A DNA stretch of 38,286 nucleotides from Marinicella sp. (GTDB taxonomy: Bacteria > Pseudomonadota > Gammaproteobacteria > Xanthomonadales > Marinicellaceae). Positions 18,486 through 27,180 of the stretch are shown piece after piece. Numbering within the stretch: the stretch's first letter is position 1; the number at the start of each line of letters is the position of its first letter. The position numbers and the translations under genes are program-made. The stretch spans positions 1-38,286 of the forward strand of contig JANQRW010000011.1 of NCBI GenBank assembly GCA_028284365.1, in the 5' to 3' direction. Under the pieces are notes generated by a model that saw nothing but the letters and a program-made list of their open reading frames with translations, ran no database searches and was not told the origin of the DNA.

Positions 18486-20196
18486 GAACCTATACCTGAT
18501 TATTTTAATGTTTTTGGGTTTTATTCTTTATACCCAATGGCAAAAAGACTACGGCCCCCAACCCATTCAGTCTACAAACCAAACCAATCAAGCCGACGGT
18601 AAAGATAAGACACCAAACATAAGTGCGGTGATTGATGAGGTGCCAGTTCAAACCACCCAACAGGTTGATGATATACCACAACCTTTGAACAACAATGTGG
18701 TTGAGAACAATGACGCAACAGTAACTCAATCACCGACAGCCACAAATATCATTGCTGAAGTTGAAACACCATTATTAAAATTAGAGTTTGCAGCCAAGGG
18801 AGCAGCCCTGGTTTATGCAGAACTTAAAAAATACCCGCTGAAAAAGAAAAATGAAGCAGTCCATGTGGTGTTGATGGATTACAGAAAAAATAAATTCAAA
18901 CTCGATGCTGGTTTGGTTACCCAAGGCGTCAATTTCACTCACAACGACATCTACCAAACAGACACACCCTCAGTGGTGATAAATGATGAGGTGACCAGCA
19001 TTCAGTTCACGCATAAAAAACTTGAAGGTGTATTGGTCAAGACCTATGAGATTGACCCCAACAGTTATGCCATTAAAGTGACCCAAACATTAACCAATAA
19101 CTCGAATCAATACTGGAATGTTTCAGAATACCAGCAGTTGATGAGAAATAACCCTTGGGCTGGTAATGACCCTTCATTCACTGATGCAGGTCGTTATTCG
19201 TTCAAAGGTGTGGGGTTTTTTGATGCTGAGGAGGGTTACGAAACCCGTGACTTTGAGGAAATACAGGAAGGGACATTTAACCTCAATTTAGCCCAAGACA
19301 GTTGGGTGGCTATGGTTCAACATTATTTCTTCGCAGGGGTAATTCCAAGTACTGATCAGGCTCAGTTGATGACCAAATACCGTCCCAATAATCCACACCC
19401 GTATTTGGCACAAATTGTTACCAATAACAAAGCAGTTGACCCCTGGACCACTGTTGACTTCGAGTCCAGTTGGTATGTTGGGCCTAAATTGCAAAAAGAG
19501 TTACCACAAATCGCCAAAGGTTTAGACTTAACTGTAGATTATGGTGTGTTTACCGCCATCTCAAAACCATTGTTCTGGGTACTTGAAAAAATACACAGTG
19601 TGGTTGGAAACTGGGGGTGGTCTATTGTTTTATTAACGGTCTTGATAAAGCTGTTGTTCTTCAAATTATCAGAAGCACAATACAAATCAATGGCGAGAAT
19701 GCGTCAGTTACAACCCCGAATTACGGTTCTAAAAGAACGCTATAAAGACGACAAGCAAAAATTCAACCAGGAAATGATGGGCCTGTATCAAAAAGAAAAG
19801 GTTAATCCACTGGGTGGTTGTTTACCTATTTTGATACAAATACCAGTGTTTATTGCACTGTATTGGGTCTTGTTGGAATCTGTAGAACTGCGTCAGGCAC
19901 CATTTATTTTGTGGTTACAAGACCTGTCTACACCTGATCCTTACTTCATCTTACCAGCGATTAACGCGGCAGCCATGATCATGACCCAAAAGTTGTCGCC
20001 AACACCAGGCATGGATCCAATGCAAGCGAAAATCATGAAAGCCATGCCGGTGGTATTCTCTATCATGTTTGCATTCTTTCAGTCAGGTTTGGTGCTCTAC
20101 TGGGCAGTTAACTCAGTCTTGTCATTGGCCCAACAATGGGTGATTACCAAGCGCATCGAAGCACAAGATGACAACAAAAAACCAGTCAGCAGTTAA
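18475..20196 (+). CDS. yidC: Membrane protein insertase YidC
   Basis: A 573-residue inner-membrane insertase of the Oxa1/YidC family. There is an N-terminal helix (about residues 4-20), a Gln/Thr/Asn-rich linker (about 25-90), and a large periplasmic beta domain (about 95-350). The conserved five-helix insertase core starts at WGWSIVLLTVLIKLLFF (about 381) and contains NPLGGCLPILIQIPVFIALYW, with LVLYWAVNSVLSLAQQ near the end. Length is standard. It overlaps rnpA by 11 bases and precedes mnmE by 15 bases. Confidence 0.98.
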   Translation: MNNKNLYLIILMFLGFILYTQWQKDYGPQPIQSTNQTNQADGKDKTPNISAVIDEVPVQTTQQVDDIPQPLNNNVVENNDATVTQSPTATNIIAEVETPLLKLEFAAKGAALVYAELKKYPLKKKNEAVHVVLMDYRKNKFKLDAGLVTQGVNFTHNDIYQTDTPSVVINDEVTSIQFTHKKLEGVLVKTYEIDPNSYAIKVTQTLTNNSNQYWNVSEYQQLMRNNPWAGNDPSFTDAGRYSFKGVGFFDAEEGYETRDFEEIQEGTFNLNLAQDSWVAMVQHYFFAGVIPSTDQAQLMTKYRPNNPHPYLAQIVTNNKAVDPWTTVDFESSWYVGPKLQKELPQIAKGLDLTVDYGVFTAISKPLFWVLEKIHSVVGNWGWSIVLLTVLIKLLFFKLSEAQYKSMARMRQLQPRITVLKERYKDDKQKFNQEMMGLYQKEKVNPLGGCLPILIQIPVFIALYWVLLESVELRQAPFILWLQDLSTPDPYFILPAINAAAMIMTQKLSPTPGMDPMQAKIMKAMPVVFSIMFAFFQSGLVLYWAVNSVLSLAQQWVITKRIEAQDDNKKPVSS

Positions 20197-20211
20197 ACAG
20201 TAAGTACAACC

Positions 20212-21531
20212 ATGACCAACACAACTGACACCATCGCTGCCATTGCCACTCCGGCAGGCGCTGGTGGTGTTGGTATCATCCGTATCTCTGGCCCCAATGC
20301 CACAGTTATTGCCCAAAAAATCAGCAGGTTAGATCAACAGCAAGTGCGTCATGTGCATTTTGCTACATTCAAAAACCAACAGCAACAAACCATAGATTCA
20401 GGTTTGGTGCTTTATTTCCAGGGACCAGCCTCATTCACTGGTGAGGATGTGATTGAAATACAAGGGCATGGTGGTCAAGTGGTGATGAATATGTTGCTCA
20501 AAGAAGTGATTCGCTTGGGTGCCCGCATGGCACGACCAGGAGAGTTCACTGAGCGCGCCTTTTTGAATGAAAAAATCGACTTGGTGCAAGCGGAAGCCAT
20601 TGCAGACGTGATTACCAGTGGTTCAGAGCAAGCAGTATTGGCCTCACAACGTTCTTTACAAGGCGCCTTTTCTAAACGCATCAATGACATCCTGATGCGC
20701 TTAATTGAAACACGGGTGTGGGTTGAATCAGCGATTGATTTTCCAGAAGAAGAAATCGACTTTCTATCTGATAAAGGCTTAAAGGATCAATTATCAAATT
20801 TGAATCAAGCTTTGAAAACCACGTTGGCTAAAACCCAAACGGGCGTGGTCTTAAACCAAGGTATCAGCATCGCGATTATTGGTAAACCCAATGCCGGTAA
20901 ATCATCTTTGCTGAACTGTCTCACTGAAGAAGACACAGCAATCATTTCTGAGGTGGCTGGCACCACCCGTGATGTGATCAAAGAAGACATCGTGATCGCA
21001 GGTATCCCGGTGCGCTTGATTGATACGGCTGGTATCCACGAAACTGATAACCCAATTGAACAACAAGGCATCCAACGGGCATTGAAAGTGAAACAACAAG
21101 CCGATGTGGTGCTGCATGTCATTGATGGCAGTGATTCAAATACAGTAGAAGTTAGTCAAGATAAAAACCACATTACGGTGATTAACAAATCTGATTTGTT
21201 GGTTGCTGATAAATCATATCCAGCAGGGGTACAGGTGGTTTCGGCCAAAAAAAAAGAAGGCATAGATCAATTGCGGCAGGCCATTGTAGAGCAAGTGACT
21301 TCAGGAGGCTTGAACGAAAACAGCTTTACCGCCCGTCAAAGACACATTGAACAACTCAAACTTACCCAGCAGCACATTGATGCTGCTGAAGTTCAACTCT
21401 CCCACAACCAAGGTGAATTATCAGCCGAAGAACTGCGTCTGGCTCAAAACACCCTGAATGAAATCACCGGAGCGTTCAATTCCGATGACCTCCTTGGTGA
21501 AATTTTTTCTAGTTTTTGTATTGGTAAGTAG
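20212..21531 (+). CDS. mnmE: tRNA modification GTPase MnmE
   Basis: A 439-residue GTPase that, with MnmG, installs cmnm5 groups on wobble uridines. The N-terminal folate-binding domain starts TDTIAAIATPAGAGGVGIIRISG. The G domain inserted in the helical domain has G1 GKPNAGKSSLLN, GTTRDV, G3 DTAGIHE and G4 NKSD. The C-terminus is FCIGK with the conserved cysteine. Its partner mnmG, often the next gene near the origin, is not in this window. Confidence 0.98.
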   Translation: MTNTTDTIAAIATPAGAGGVGIIRISGPNATVIAQKISRLDQQQVRHVHFATFKNQQQQTIDSGLVLYFQGPASFTGEDVIEIQGHGGQVVMNMLLKEVIRLGARMARPGEFTERAFLNEKIDLVQAEAIADVITSGSEQAVLASQRSLQGAFSKRINDILMRLIETRVWVESAIDFPEEEIDFLSDKGLKDQLSNLNQALKTTLAKTQTGVVLNQGISIAIIGKPNAGKSSLLNCLTEEDTAIISEVAGTTRDVIKEDIVIAGIPVRLIDTAGIHETDNPIEQQGIQRALKVKQQADVVLHVIDGSDSNTVEVSQDKNHITVINKSDLLVADKSYPAGVQVVSAKKKEGIDQLRQAIVEQVTSGGLNENSFTARQRHIEQLKLTQQHIDAAEVQLSHNQGELSAEELRLAQNTLNEITGAFNSDDLLGEIFSSFCIGK

Positions 21532-21575
21532 TTCTTAACCATATTTTTTGCACGATTGTGTGGCATGATGCAGGG

Positions 21576-23021
21576 ATGAGAACCGGTTCGATTAAAAACA
21601 AAGTTTTTGTGGGCTTGTTAATGATCACTTTATTGGTGGTCTTTGCGATGGCTTTGATGATGCTGTTTGGCATCGATCGGGGCTTTGATCGCTATAAAAA
21701 ATCGCAAGAATACCGCTTTAATCAAAAAATCTTGGAAATGCTGTCAAAACATTATCAAGCAGAAGGTAGCTGGGACACATTAAGGAATGAGCGTGCGGCT
21801 TGGAAAGAGTTGATTTATCATTCTGCATTTAAGGTGGCTGAGCGGGCTTTACCTCACCACAAACACAAAAAAACTGAACATGACCGCCAGGTTCCACCAC
21901 CCAAGAAAAAAAAACAACAAGCCAGGTTCACAATGAAACGGATGTTACCGAACTATTCAGTTTATGATGCCAAAAAAAACAAAGTGGTAGGCTCCATAAA
22001 TTGGGACAAAGAAGCACATCAATACATGAAAATAGTTAATGAGGGTGAGTTGGTTGGGTTTTTGGTAACTCAGAGTAACAAGGGTATTTATGCTGAGGAG
22101 GACCGGCAGTTTAATAAAGGTATTCAGAAGCTTTTATTGATAATGGCGATTGTTATGGCTTTGGTGTCTTTGTTGTTGACCTTGCCCATCGCCAGATACT
22201 TTACCGGACCAATACAACAACTGACCCAAGCCACCAAAAAAGCTTCAGCAGGTAACTTTTCTGTCAGGACAGACATTCGACGCAATGATGAGTTGGGACA
22301 ATTATCAAAGCACTTCAACCACCTGGTCAAAACACTGGAGTCTAATGCAATAACACAGAAAAACATGATGGCAGACATTGCTCATGAGTTGCGTACTCCA
22401 CTGGCAGTGACTTTGGCCCAAATAGAAGCCATTCAGGATGGTATCCACCAAATAGACGAAAAGACTTTAGGCATCCTACACCACCAGATCACAACCTTGA
22501 ACCACCTTGTTAACGATCTTTATGAACTGAGCCTGTCAGACCTGGGCACCATGCGTTATGAAATGAAAAGCGTTGATGTTTTGGCGGTTTTACGACAATC
22601 CGTGAACGCTTTTAAGCTGGCCTTTAAACAGAAATCAATAGCATGCGAGTTCGATTTCCAAGAGCAACCACACCGCATTTTGGGCGATGACAAACGGTTG
22701 TGCCAATTGTTTTACAACGTTCTGAACAATGCGGTTCAATACACCGAAGAAGGAGGAATTGTTCGGGTTAAATTGAATCGAGAAGACAGTGACTATGCAA
22801 TAATTATTGAAGATTCAAAACCAGGGTTAGAACCAGAGCACATGGCCAAAATTTTCGATCGCCTGTATCGCAAAGAATCATCAAGAAACAAAAAGTCCGG
22901 GGGCTCTGGTTTAGGCTTGGCTATAGCGGCAAACATTGTTAAAGCACACAGTGGAAGAATAAATGCCGAGCCATCATCTTTGGGCGGTGTCAAAATCATC
23001 ATTCGGTTAGGTAAAGCATGA
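21576..23021 (+). CDS. BaeS-like sensor histidine kinase
   Basis: A 481-residue membrane kinase. Membrane helices lie at about 8-30 and 184-205, enclosing a periplasmic sensor rich in lysine and histidine (PHHKHKKTEHD, PPPKKKKQQ). HAMP follows, then the H-box ADIAHELRTPLAV with the phospho-accepting histidine, the N-box YNVLNNAVQYT and the G-box GGSGLGLAIAANIVKAHSG. The ATP-lid DSKPGLEP..IFDRLYRKESSRNK resembles BaeS rather than the usual DxGxGI. The ATG at 21576 is chosen; a GTG at 21558 is possible. Neither has a clear ribosome site. It overlaps its response regulator by 4 bases. Confidence 0.92.
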   Translation: MRTGSIKNKVFVGLLMITLLVVFAMALMMLFGIDRGFDRYKKSQEYRFNQKILEMLSKHYQAEGSWDTLRNERAAWKELIYHSAFKVAERALPHHKHKKTEHDRQVPPPKKKKQQARFTMKRMLPNYSVYDAKKNKVVGSINWDKEAHQYMKIVNEGELVGFLVTQSNKGIYAEEDRQFNKGIQKLLLIMAIVMALVSLLLTLPIARYFTGPIQQLTQATKKASAGNFSVRTDIRRNDELGQLSKHFNHLVKTLESNAITQKNMMADIAHELRTPLAVTLAQIEAIQDGIHQIDEKTLGILHHQITTLNHLVNDLYELSLSDLGTMRYEMKSVDVLAVLRQSVNAFKLAFKQKSIACEFDFQEQPHRILGDDKRLCQLFYNVLNNAVQYTEEGGIVRVKLNREDSDYAIIIEDSKPGLEPEHMAKIFDRLYRKESSRNKKSGGSGLGLAIAANIVKAHSGRINAEPSSLGGVKIIIRLGKA

Positions 23022-23689
23022 AAAATGCACGAATCCTGGTGGTAGAAGATCAAGAAGATTTGGCCAGCTTGTTAAAAGACTATCTACAACAGGAACAGTG
23101 GCTGGTTGACTTGATTCATCATGGCAATGAAGTTGAGGACTTCATTCAACAACACATGGTTGATGTGGTTTTATTGGATGTGATGTTGCCAGGTAAAAAT
23201 GGTATGGATATATGTCGTGATATACGCAAAACTTCTGATGTGCCCATTATCATGACAACAGCAAGAGTAGACGAAATTGATCGTATTTTGGGTTTGGAAA
23301 TAGGGGCCAATGACTATGTTTGTAAACCCTACAGCCCAAGAGAGCTGGTGGCCAGGGTCAAAGTGTGGTTGCGCCAAAAAGCCAAACCTTGTTTAGCAGC
23401 GATCATTGAACTTGATAATGAAGCTTTAAAAGTCAGCTGTGGTGACAATCAAGCAGAGTTAACGCTGGTAGAGTGCCGCTTATTAGAAAAAATGATGTCC
23501 TTTCCCAGTCGGGTGTTTTCTCGAAACCAGCTGATGGATGCTGTTTATGATGATGGTCGTGTGGTGTCTGATCGCACCATTGACAGCCATGTGAAAAAGT
23601 TGCGGGCCAAGTTGAAGAAAATAAAGCCAGATCATGAGCTTATACACGCAATTTATGGTTGTGGGTATAAGTACGAAGAGTCTCGGTGA
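23018..23689 (+). CDS. OmpR-family response regulator, BaeR-like
   Basis: A 223-residue two-domain regulator. The receiver domain (about 1-120) has the acidic pair in VVEDQEDL, the phospho-acceptor aspartate in VVLLDVMLPGKNG, the TTA switch and the KPYSPREL lysine. The C-terminal winged helix (about 130-223) has SRNQLMDAVY, DRTIDSHVKKLRAKL and IYGCGYKYE. It overlaps the kinase start-to-stop by ATGA, so it is the cognate partner. A direct repeat suited to an OmpR-type dimer lies directly after its stop, before the Spy-like gene. Confidence 0.94.
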   Translation: MKNARILVVEDQEDLASLLKDYLQQEQWLVDLIHHGNEVEDFIQQHMVDVVLLDVMLPGKNGMDICRDIRKTSDVPIIMTTARVDEIDRILGLEIGANDYVCKPYSPRELVARVKVWLRQKAKPCLAAIIELDNEALKVSCGDNQAELTLVECRLLEKMMSFPSRVFSRNQLMDAVYDDGRVVSDRTIDSHVKKLRAKLKKIKPDHELIHAIYGCGYKYEESR

Positions 23690-23696
23690 CTTCCTT

Positions 23697-23715
23697 ATTT
23701 CTTACACATTTCTTG
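23697..23715 (+). promoter_or_regulatory. Candidate response-regulator operator (tandem repeat)
   Basis: ATTTCTT occurs at 23697-23703 and again at 23708-23714, 11 bases apart, one helical turn, as expected for a tandem-bound OmpR-family dimer. It is 51 bases before the Spy-like ATG. TAAGAT at 23729-23734 is a possible weak -10. A short ATTTC/GAAAT hairpin overlaps the second repeat. Confidence 0.4.
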
Positions 23716-23765
23716 TGAAATCGTTTTGTAAGATGAAACTCCCTTAATAAAAAATAGGTATTTGC

Positions 23766-24071
23766 ATGAAGAAACTAATGTTGATGTTATTGATTATGTG
23801 CTCACTGGCTGTTGTTGCTGGTCCGGGACATAAAAAAAGTGATTGGGCTGAAGAGTTGGGTCTGACTGAAGCACAGGCTAAAGAAATGAAAAGTATCAAA
23901 AAAGCCAATTACGAAAAAATGAAAGCTTATAAAAAAGAGTTGGCGGAAGAACGTGACGCCCAATTTGCAACAATCTTGAGTGAAGAACAAATGGCAAAGC
24001 TCAAAGAAATGCGTAAAAAGCACAAGAAACATAAAAAGCACAAAAAATACAAAAAAGAGCGCGGTGAATAA
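23766..24071 (+). CDS. Spy/CpxP-like periplasmic protein
   Basis: A 101-residue exported protein with a signal peptide (1-18, ending VVAGPG). It is helical and highly charged, with two LTxxQ-like repeats (LTEAQ near 33-37 and LSEEQ near 76-80), the hallmark of the Spy/CpxP/zinc-resistance group of periplasmic chaperones and stress sensors. The C-terminal tail is an extreme Lys/His run (KKHKKHKKHKKYKK) that could bind metal or anionic surfaces. It follows the BaeSR-like pair by 76 bases and ends at a terminator, so it is the likely target of that system, as spy is of BaeSR in E. coli. Confidence 0.82.
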   Translation: MKKLMLMLLIMCSLAVVAGPGHKKSDWAEELGLTEAQAKEMKSIKKANYEKMKAYKKELAEERDAQFATILSEEQMAKLKEMRKKHKKHKKHKKYKKERGE

Positions 24072-24098
24072 ACAAGCTCAATCCTCCTTTGAAAAATC

Positions 24099-24126
24099 AA
24101 ACGTCACATCTTGTGGCGTTTTTTTT
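24099..24126 (+). terminator. Rho-independent terminator after the Spy-like gene
   Basis: Arms AACGTCACA and TGTGGCGTT pair over nine positions (one G-T) around TCT and run straight into eight Ts. Confidence 0.85.
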
Positions 24127-24175
24127 GACTAAAAAAACAGTGAAAAAAAACAGGTAATTGTAATAACATACCTTG

Positions 24176-25501
24176 ATGCTAAATAAAAAACGTTCAAAAG
24201 CCATTCTTGGCTTATCCTTGCCCATCATTGGTGGCATGATGTCACAAAACATTCTGAATCTGGTTGATACAGCCATGGTGGGGAGGTTAGGCGCTCCTGC
24301 TTTGGCAGCAGTTGGTTTAGGTGGTTTTTTGAATTACATGTGTGTGGCTTTTTTGTTGGGTTTAAGCGCCGGTGTTCAAGCCATGGTCTCAAGACGCATG
24401 GGTGAGAACAAAGAGAACCAAGCCGCTTATCCATTGAATGCGGCGCTGCTTTTAATACTGATTGCTGCGGTGCCAATGACAGCGTTGCTGTATTTGATTT
24501 CACCTCATCTCATTTCCTGGTTTAATCCTGACCCGTTGGTCATGGAACAAGGCACTCCTTATTTACAAGCACGGTTTTTGGGTTTGATTTCTTTGGCGGT
24601 GCACTTCAGCTTTCGGGGATACTGGAGTGCAATAAATATGACCAAGATATACCTCAAGGCCCTGTTATTTGCTCACACCAGTAACATTGCAATCAGTTAT
24701 GTTTTGATTTTTGGAAAATTAGGCATGCCTGCTTTGGGGACCTATGGTGCGGGTTTGGGTACCAGTATTTCCATCACATTGGCGGTGTTTTATTATTTTC
24801 ATTGTGGTTATAAGCACACCCGTGGTTATGGCTTTATGGAAAACTTGCCAACGAAGGCCACTGTGCAACAAATGATCAAAACTTCAGTGCCCTCATCGAT
24901 TCAACAGTTCTTTTTTGCTGCAGGTTTTGCGGCACTTTACTGGATCATTGGCCAAGTGGGGACCAAAGAATTGGCAGGTGCTAATGTGATTATTAATTTG
25001 ATGTTGGTGGGTTTGTTGCCGGCGATGGGTTTTGGTTTGGGAGGTGCTACTTTAGTGGGACAAGCTTTGGGTCGTAAAGATGTAGACGGTGCACATTTAT
25101 GGGGTTGGGATACGGTTAAACTGGCTTGTATCACAGCGGCTGTGTTGATGTTACCTGTGGTGGTCTTTCCTGATTTGATTTTATCGGCCTTTTTAACGGA
25201 TCAAACGGTGATGGACATCACTCGCTTACCGTTACAGTTGGCGGCCATATCTTTGGGTGTGGAATGTATCGGCATCGTGCTGTTCAACACCATCAATGGT
25301 GCTGGTGATACCACGAGAACCATGAAAATTTCTTTTGCTCTGCAGTGGATTTTCTTTTTGCCGATGGCTTGGTTATTAGGTCCATATTGGGGCATGGGCT
25401 TAACAGCCATTTGGGTTGGTCAGATTGTATATCGATTGGTTTTTACCTGGGCCATGATTGCCATGTGGCAAGATCGAAAGTGGTCAATAATAGAGGTTTG
25501 A
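24176..25501 (+). CDS. MATE family efflux transporter
   Basis: About 441 residues with some twelve membrane helices in two related halves. The N-terminus LGLSLPIIGGMMSQNILNL then VDTAMVGRLGAPALAAVG is the MATE signature; the second half repeats it as VPSSIQQFFFAAGFAALYW. The family exports drugs or metabolites by Na+ or H+ antiport. The ATG at 24176 is preferred to the TTG one codon earlier. tag follows after 7 bases. The substrate is unknown. Confidence 0.92.
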   Translation: MLNKKRSKAILGLSLPIIGGMMSQNILNLVDTAMVGRLGAPALAAVGLGGFLNYMCVAFLLGLSAGVQAMVSRRMGENKENQAAYPLNAALLLILIAAVPMTALLYLISPHLISWFNPDPLVMEQGTPYLQARFLGLISLAVHFSFRGYWSAINMTKIYLKALLFAHTSNIAISYVLIFGKLGMPALGTYGAGLGTSISITLAVFYYFHCGYKHTRGYGFMENLPTKATVQQMIKTSVPSSIQQFFFAAGFAALYWIIGQVGTKELAGANVIINLMLVGLLPAMGFGLGGATLVGQALGRKDVDGAHLWGWDTVKLACITAAVLMLPVVVFPDLILSAFLTDQTVMDITRLPLQLAAISLGVECIGIVLFNTINGAGDTTRTMKISFALQWIFFLPMAWLLGPYWGMGLTAIWVGQIVYRLVFTWAMIAMWQDRKWSIIEV

Positions 25502-25508
25502 TAAAGTA

Positions 25509-26090
25509 ATGAGTGAGTCTATGAAAAAACGTTGTGGCTGGGCTGAAAACAGCACACCATTGGATCAAAAATACCACGATGAAGAGTGGGGTCGACCAGT
25601 GACTGATGACCGGGTATGGTTTGAGTTTTTGACTTTGGAAGGAGCACAGGCTGGACTGAGTTGGACCACCATTTTGCATAAAAGAGAAGGATATCGACAA
25701 GCGTTTGATGGTTTTGATTATGAAAAAATTGCCCAATACAGTGAGACCGAACAAGAGCATTTGCGTGAAAACCCCAACATCATACGCAACAAGTTAAAAA
25801 TCAAGTCCACTGTTACCAATGCACAGGCATTTATCAGGGTACAAAAAGAATTTGGTAGTTTTAATGACTATATTTGGGCGTTTGTTGGCGGCAAACCCAT
25901 TATGAACAAATGGTCAAACATGAACCAAGTGCCAGTGAGTACGCCTGAATCAGATGGGATGAGTAAAGATTTAAAAAAGCGAGGCTTTAAGTTTGTTGGG
26001 ACCACTATCTGTTATGCCTTAATGCAAGCAACTGGTTTAGTAATGGACCACACCAGGGATTGCTTTTGTTATTTGGAGTTAAAAAAATGA
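25509..26090 (+). CDS. tag: DNA-3-methyladenine glycosylase I
   Basis: A 193-residue base-excision glycosylase that removes 3-methyladenine. Conserved features are RCGWAEN near the start, YHDEEWGRPVTDD, LEGAQAGLSW with the active-site glutamate, and KKRGFKFVGTTICYALMQA. The zinc ligands of the Tag family are all present: the cysteine of RCGW, the histidine of YHDEEW, and the pair in DHTRDC. A start at the fifth codon (MKKRCGW) is also possible. Its stop overlaps the next start as ATGA. Confidence 0.96.
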   Translation: MSESMKKRCGWAENSTPLDQKYHDEEWGRPVTDDRVWFEFLTLEGAQAGLSWTTILHKREGYRQAFDGFDYEKIAQYSETEQEHLRENPNIIRNKLKIKSTVTNAQAFIRVQKEFGSFNDYIWAFVGGKPIMNKWSNMNQVPVSTPESDGMSKDLKKRGFKFVGTTICYALMQATGLVMDHTRDCFCYLELKK

Positions 26091-26617
26091 AGCGAGCTGT
26101 GCTTATTTTGACCGCGCTGATTTTATCTGCATGCGTGGAAAAAACCATCAATTCACAACAGGCGTTTTTTGAAAACCTGTCTTCTTTGTGTGGCCAAACA
26201 TTCACTGGCTACAGCACCTACCCTGGTGACCCTGGGCATGACTTTGCCGGCAAGTTGTTAAAAGCCCACTTCAGCAGCTGTGACAACCAACAGATTAAAA
26301 TTAAATTTGATGTTGGTGCTGACCGTTCAAGAACGTGGCTAGTTAGCCGGTCACAAGCCGGTCTCTTGCTCAAACACGACCACCGTCACAAAGATGGTAC
26401 ACCAGATGAAATCACCAACTATGGTGGATGGGCCGATAATCAGGGCACTGTTTGGCGCCAACATTTTGTTGCAGATGCTGAAACAGCAGAATTAATACCT
26501 GCAGCAGCCACCAATGTTTGGATGTTGCAGTATGATCCAGGCACGAAAGTTTTGACCTATGACTTGAAACGTCATAACAAACCGCGTTATCAGGCACAAT
26601 TAAAACCAAAACAATGA
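26087..26617 (+). CDS. Conserved lipoprotein of unknown function
   Basis: A 176-residue predicted lipoprotein. The N-terminus MKRAVLILTALILSACVEK has a textbook lipobox, LSAC, with the modified cysteine at 16. The mature part has LCGQTFTGYSTYPGDPGHDF, VGADRSRTWLV, LKHDHRHKDGTPDEITNYGG and a cysteine in HFSSCD that could pair with that in SLCG. I recall similar uncharacterised proteins in other gammaproteobacteria, but no function. The ATG at 26087 overlaps the tag stop by 4 bases; nine upstream codons belong to tag. It overlaps the acetyltransferase gene by 4 bases. Confidence 0.8.
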   Translation: MKRAVLILTALILSACVEKTINSQQAFFENLSSLCGQTFTGYSTYPGDPGHDFAGKLLKAHFSSCDNQQIKIKFDVGADRSRTWLVSRSQAGLLLKHDHRHKDGTPDEITNYGGWADNQGTVWRQHFVADAETAELIPAAATNVWMLQYDPGTKVLTYDLKRHNKPRYQAQLKPKQ

Positions 26618-27129
26618 GCTTTGAAATCATCACTGAACGGTTGCGACTTACGACGCTAAAAACCAATCAAACGCAGTTTGTTTTTGATTTATTTAATGAT
26701 CCAGACTGTCTCCGTTTTATCGGCGATCGGGGCATCAAAAACCTGGAAGATGCACAACATTACCTGGATGAAAAATTAATATACTCTTACCACTCATATG
26801 GGTATGGCCTGTTTCAGGTGGCATTAAAAAACAAACCTCAACCAATGGGGATTTGTGGTTTGGTGAAGCGAGATGAAACCAATCCACCTGACATAGGTTT
26901 TGCTTTTTTACCAGAAAATCGGGGCTGTGGTTATTGTACAGAAGCTGGCGCTGCTGTTTTGAAATGGGTTCAAAAAGAGCAAATAAGCCAGCGAATTTTA
27001 GCCTACACCAACCCAGACAATGTGGCTTCCATTCGGGTGTTAGAAAAGCTGGGTTTAAAAAAGCAGACCATCACCAAGTTGCCAGGACAAGACTTTGAAA
27101 GCTTGATAATGTTTGTTAACTTTGAATAA
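26614..27129 (+). CDS. GNAT family N-acetyltransferase
   Basis: A 171-residue GNAT protein of the RimJ/RimL-like branch. Features are ITERLRLTTLK at the start, GICGLVKRDETNPPDIGFAF in the central strand, the acetyl-CoA loop ENRGCGYCTEA, and the late ASIRVLEKLGLKK segment. It transfers acetyl groups to an unknown amine. It is last in the tag-lipoprotein-GNAT run, coupled by a 4-base overlap. Confidence 0.9.
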   Translation: MSFEIITERLRLTTLKTNQTQFVFDLFNDPDCLRFIGDRGIKNLEDAQHYLDEKLIYSYHSYGYGLFQVALKNKPQPMGICGLVKRDETNPPDIGFAFLPENRGCGYCTEAGAAVLKWVQKEQISQRILAYTNPDNVASIRVLEKLGLKKQTITKLPGQDFESLIMFVNFE

Positions 27130-27134
27130 AATTT

Positions 27135-27156
27135 CTTATTTAGTATATTAAATAAG
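27135..27156. other. AT-rich inverted repeat after the GNAT gene
   Basis: Perfect 8-bp arms CTTATTTA and TAAATAAG around GTATAT, 5 bases after the stop. There is no T-run and the stem has one G-C pair at its base, so it is a weak terminator at best. It may be an operator for what follows. Confidence 0.35.
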
Positions 27157-27180
27157 ACACCGACAAAAAGGGTTTAACCG

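Noticed and set aside
27135-27156. Inverted repeat as a Rho-independent terminator
   Set aside because: The stem is almost entirely A-T and no T-run follows.
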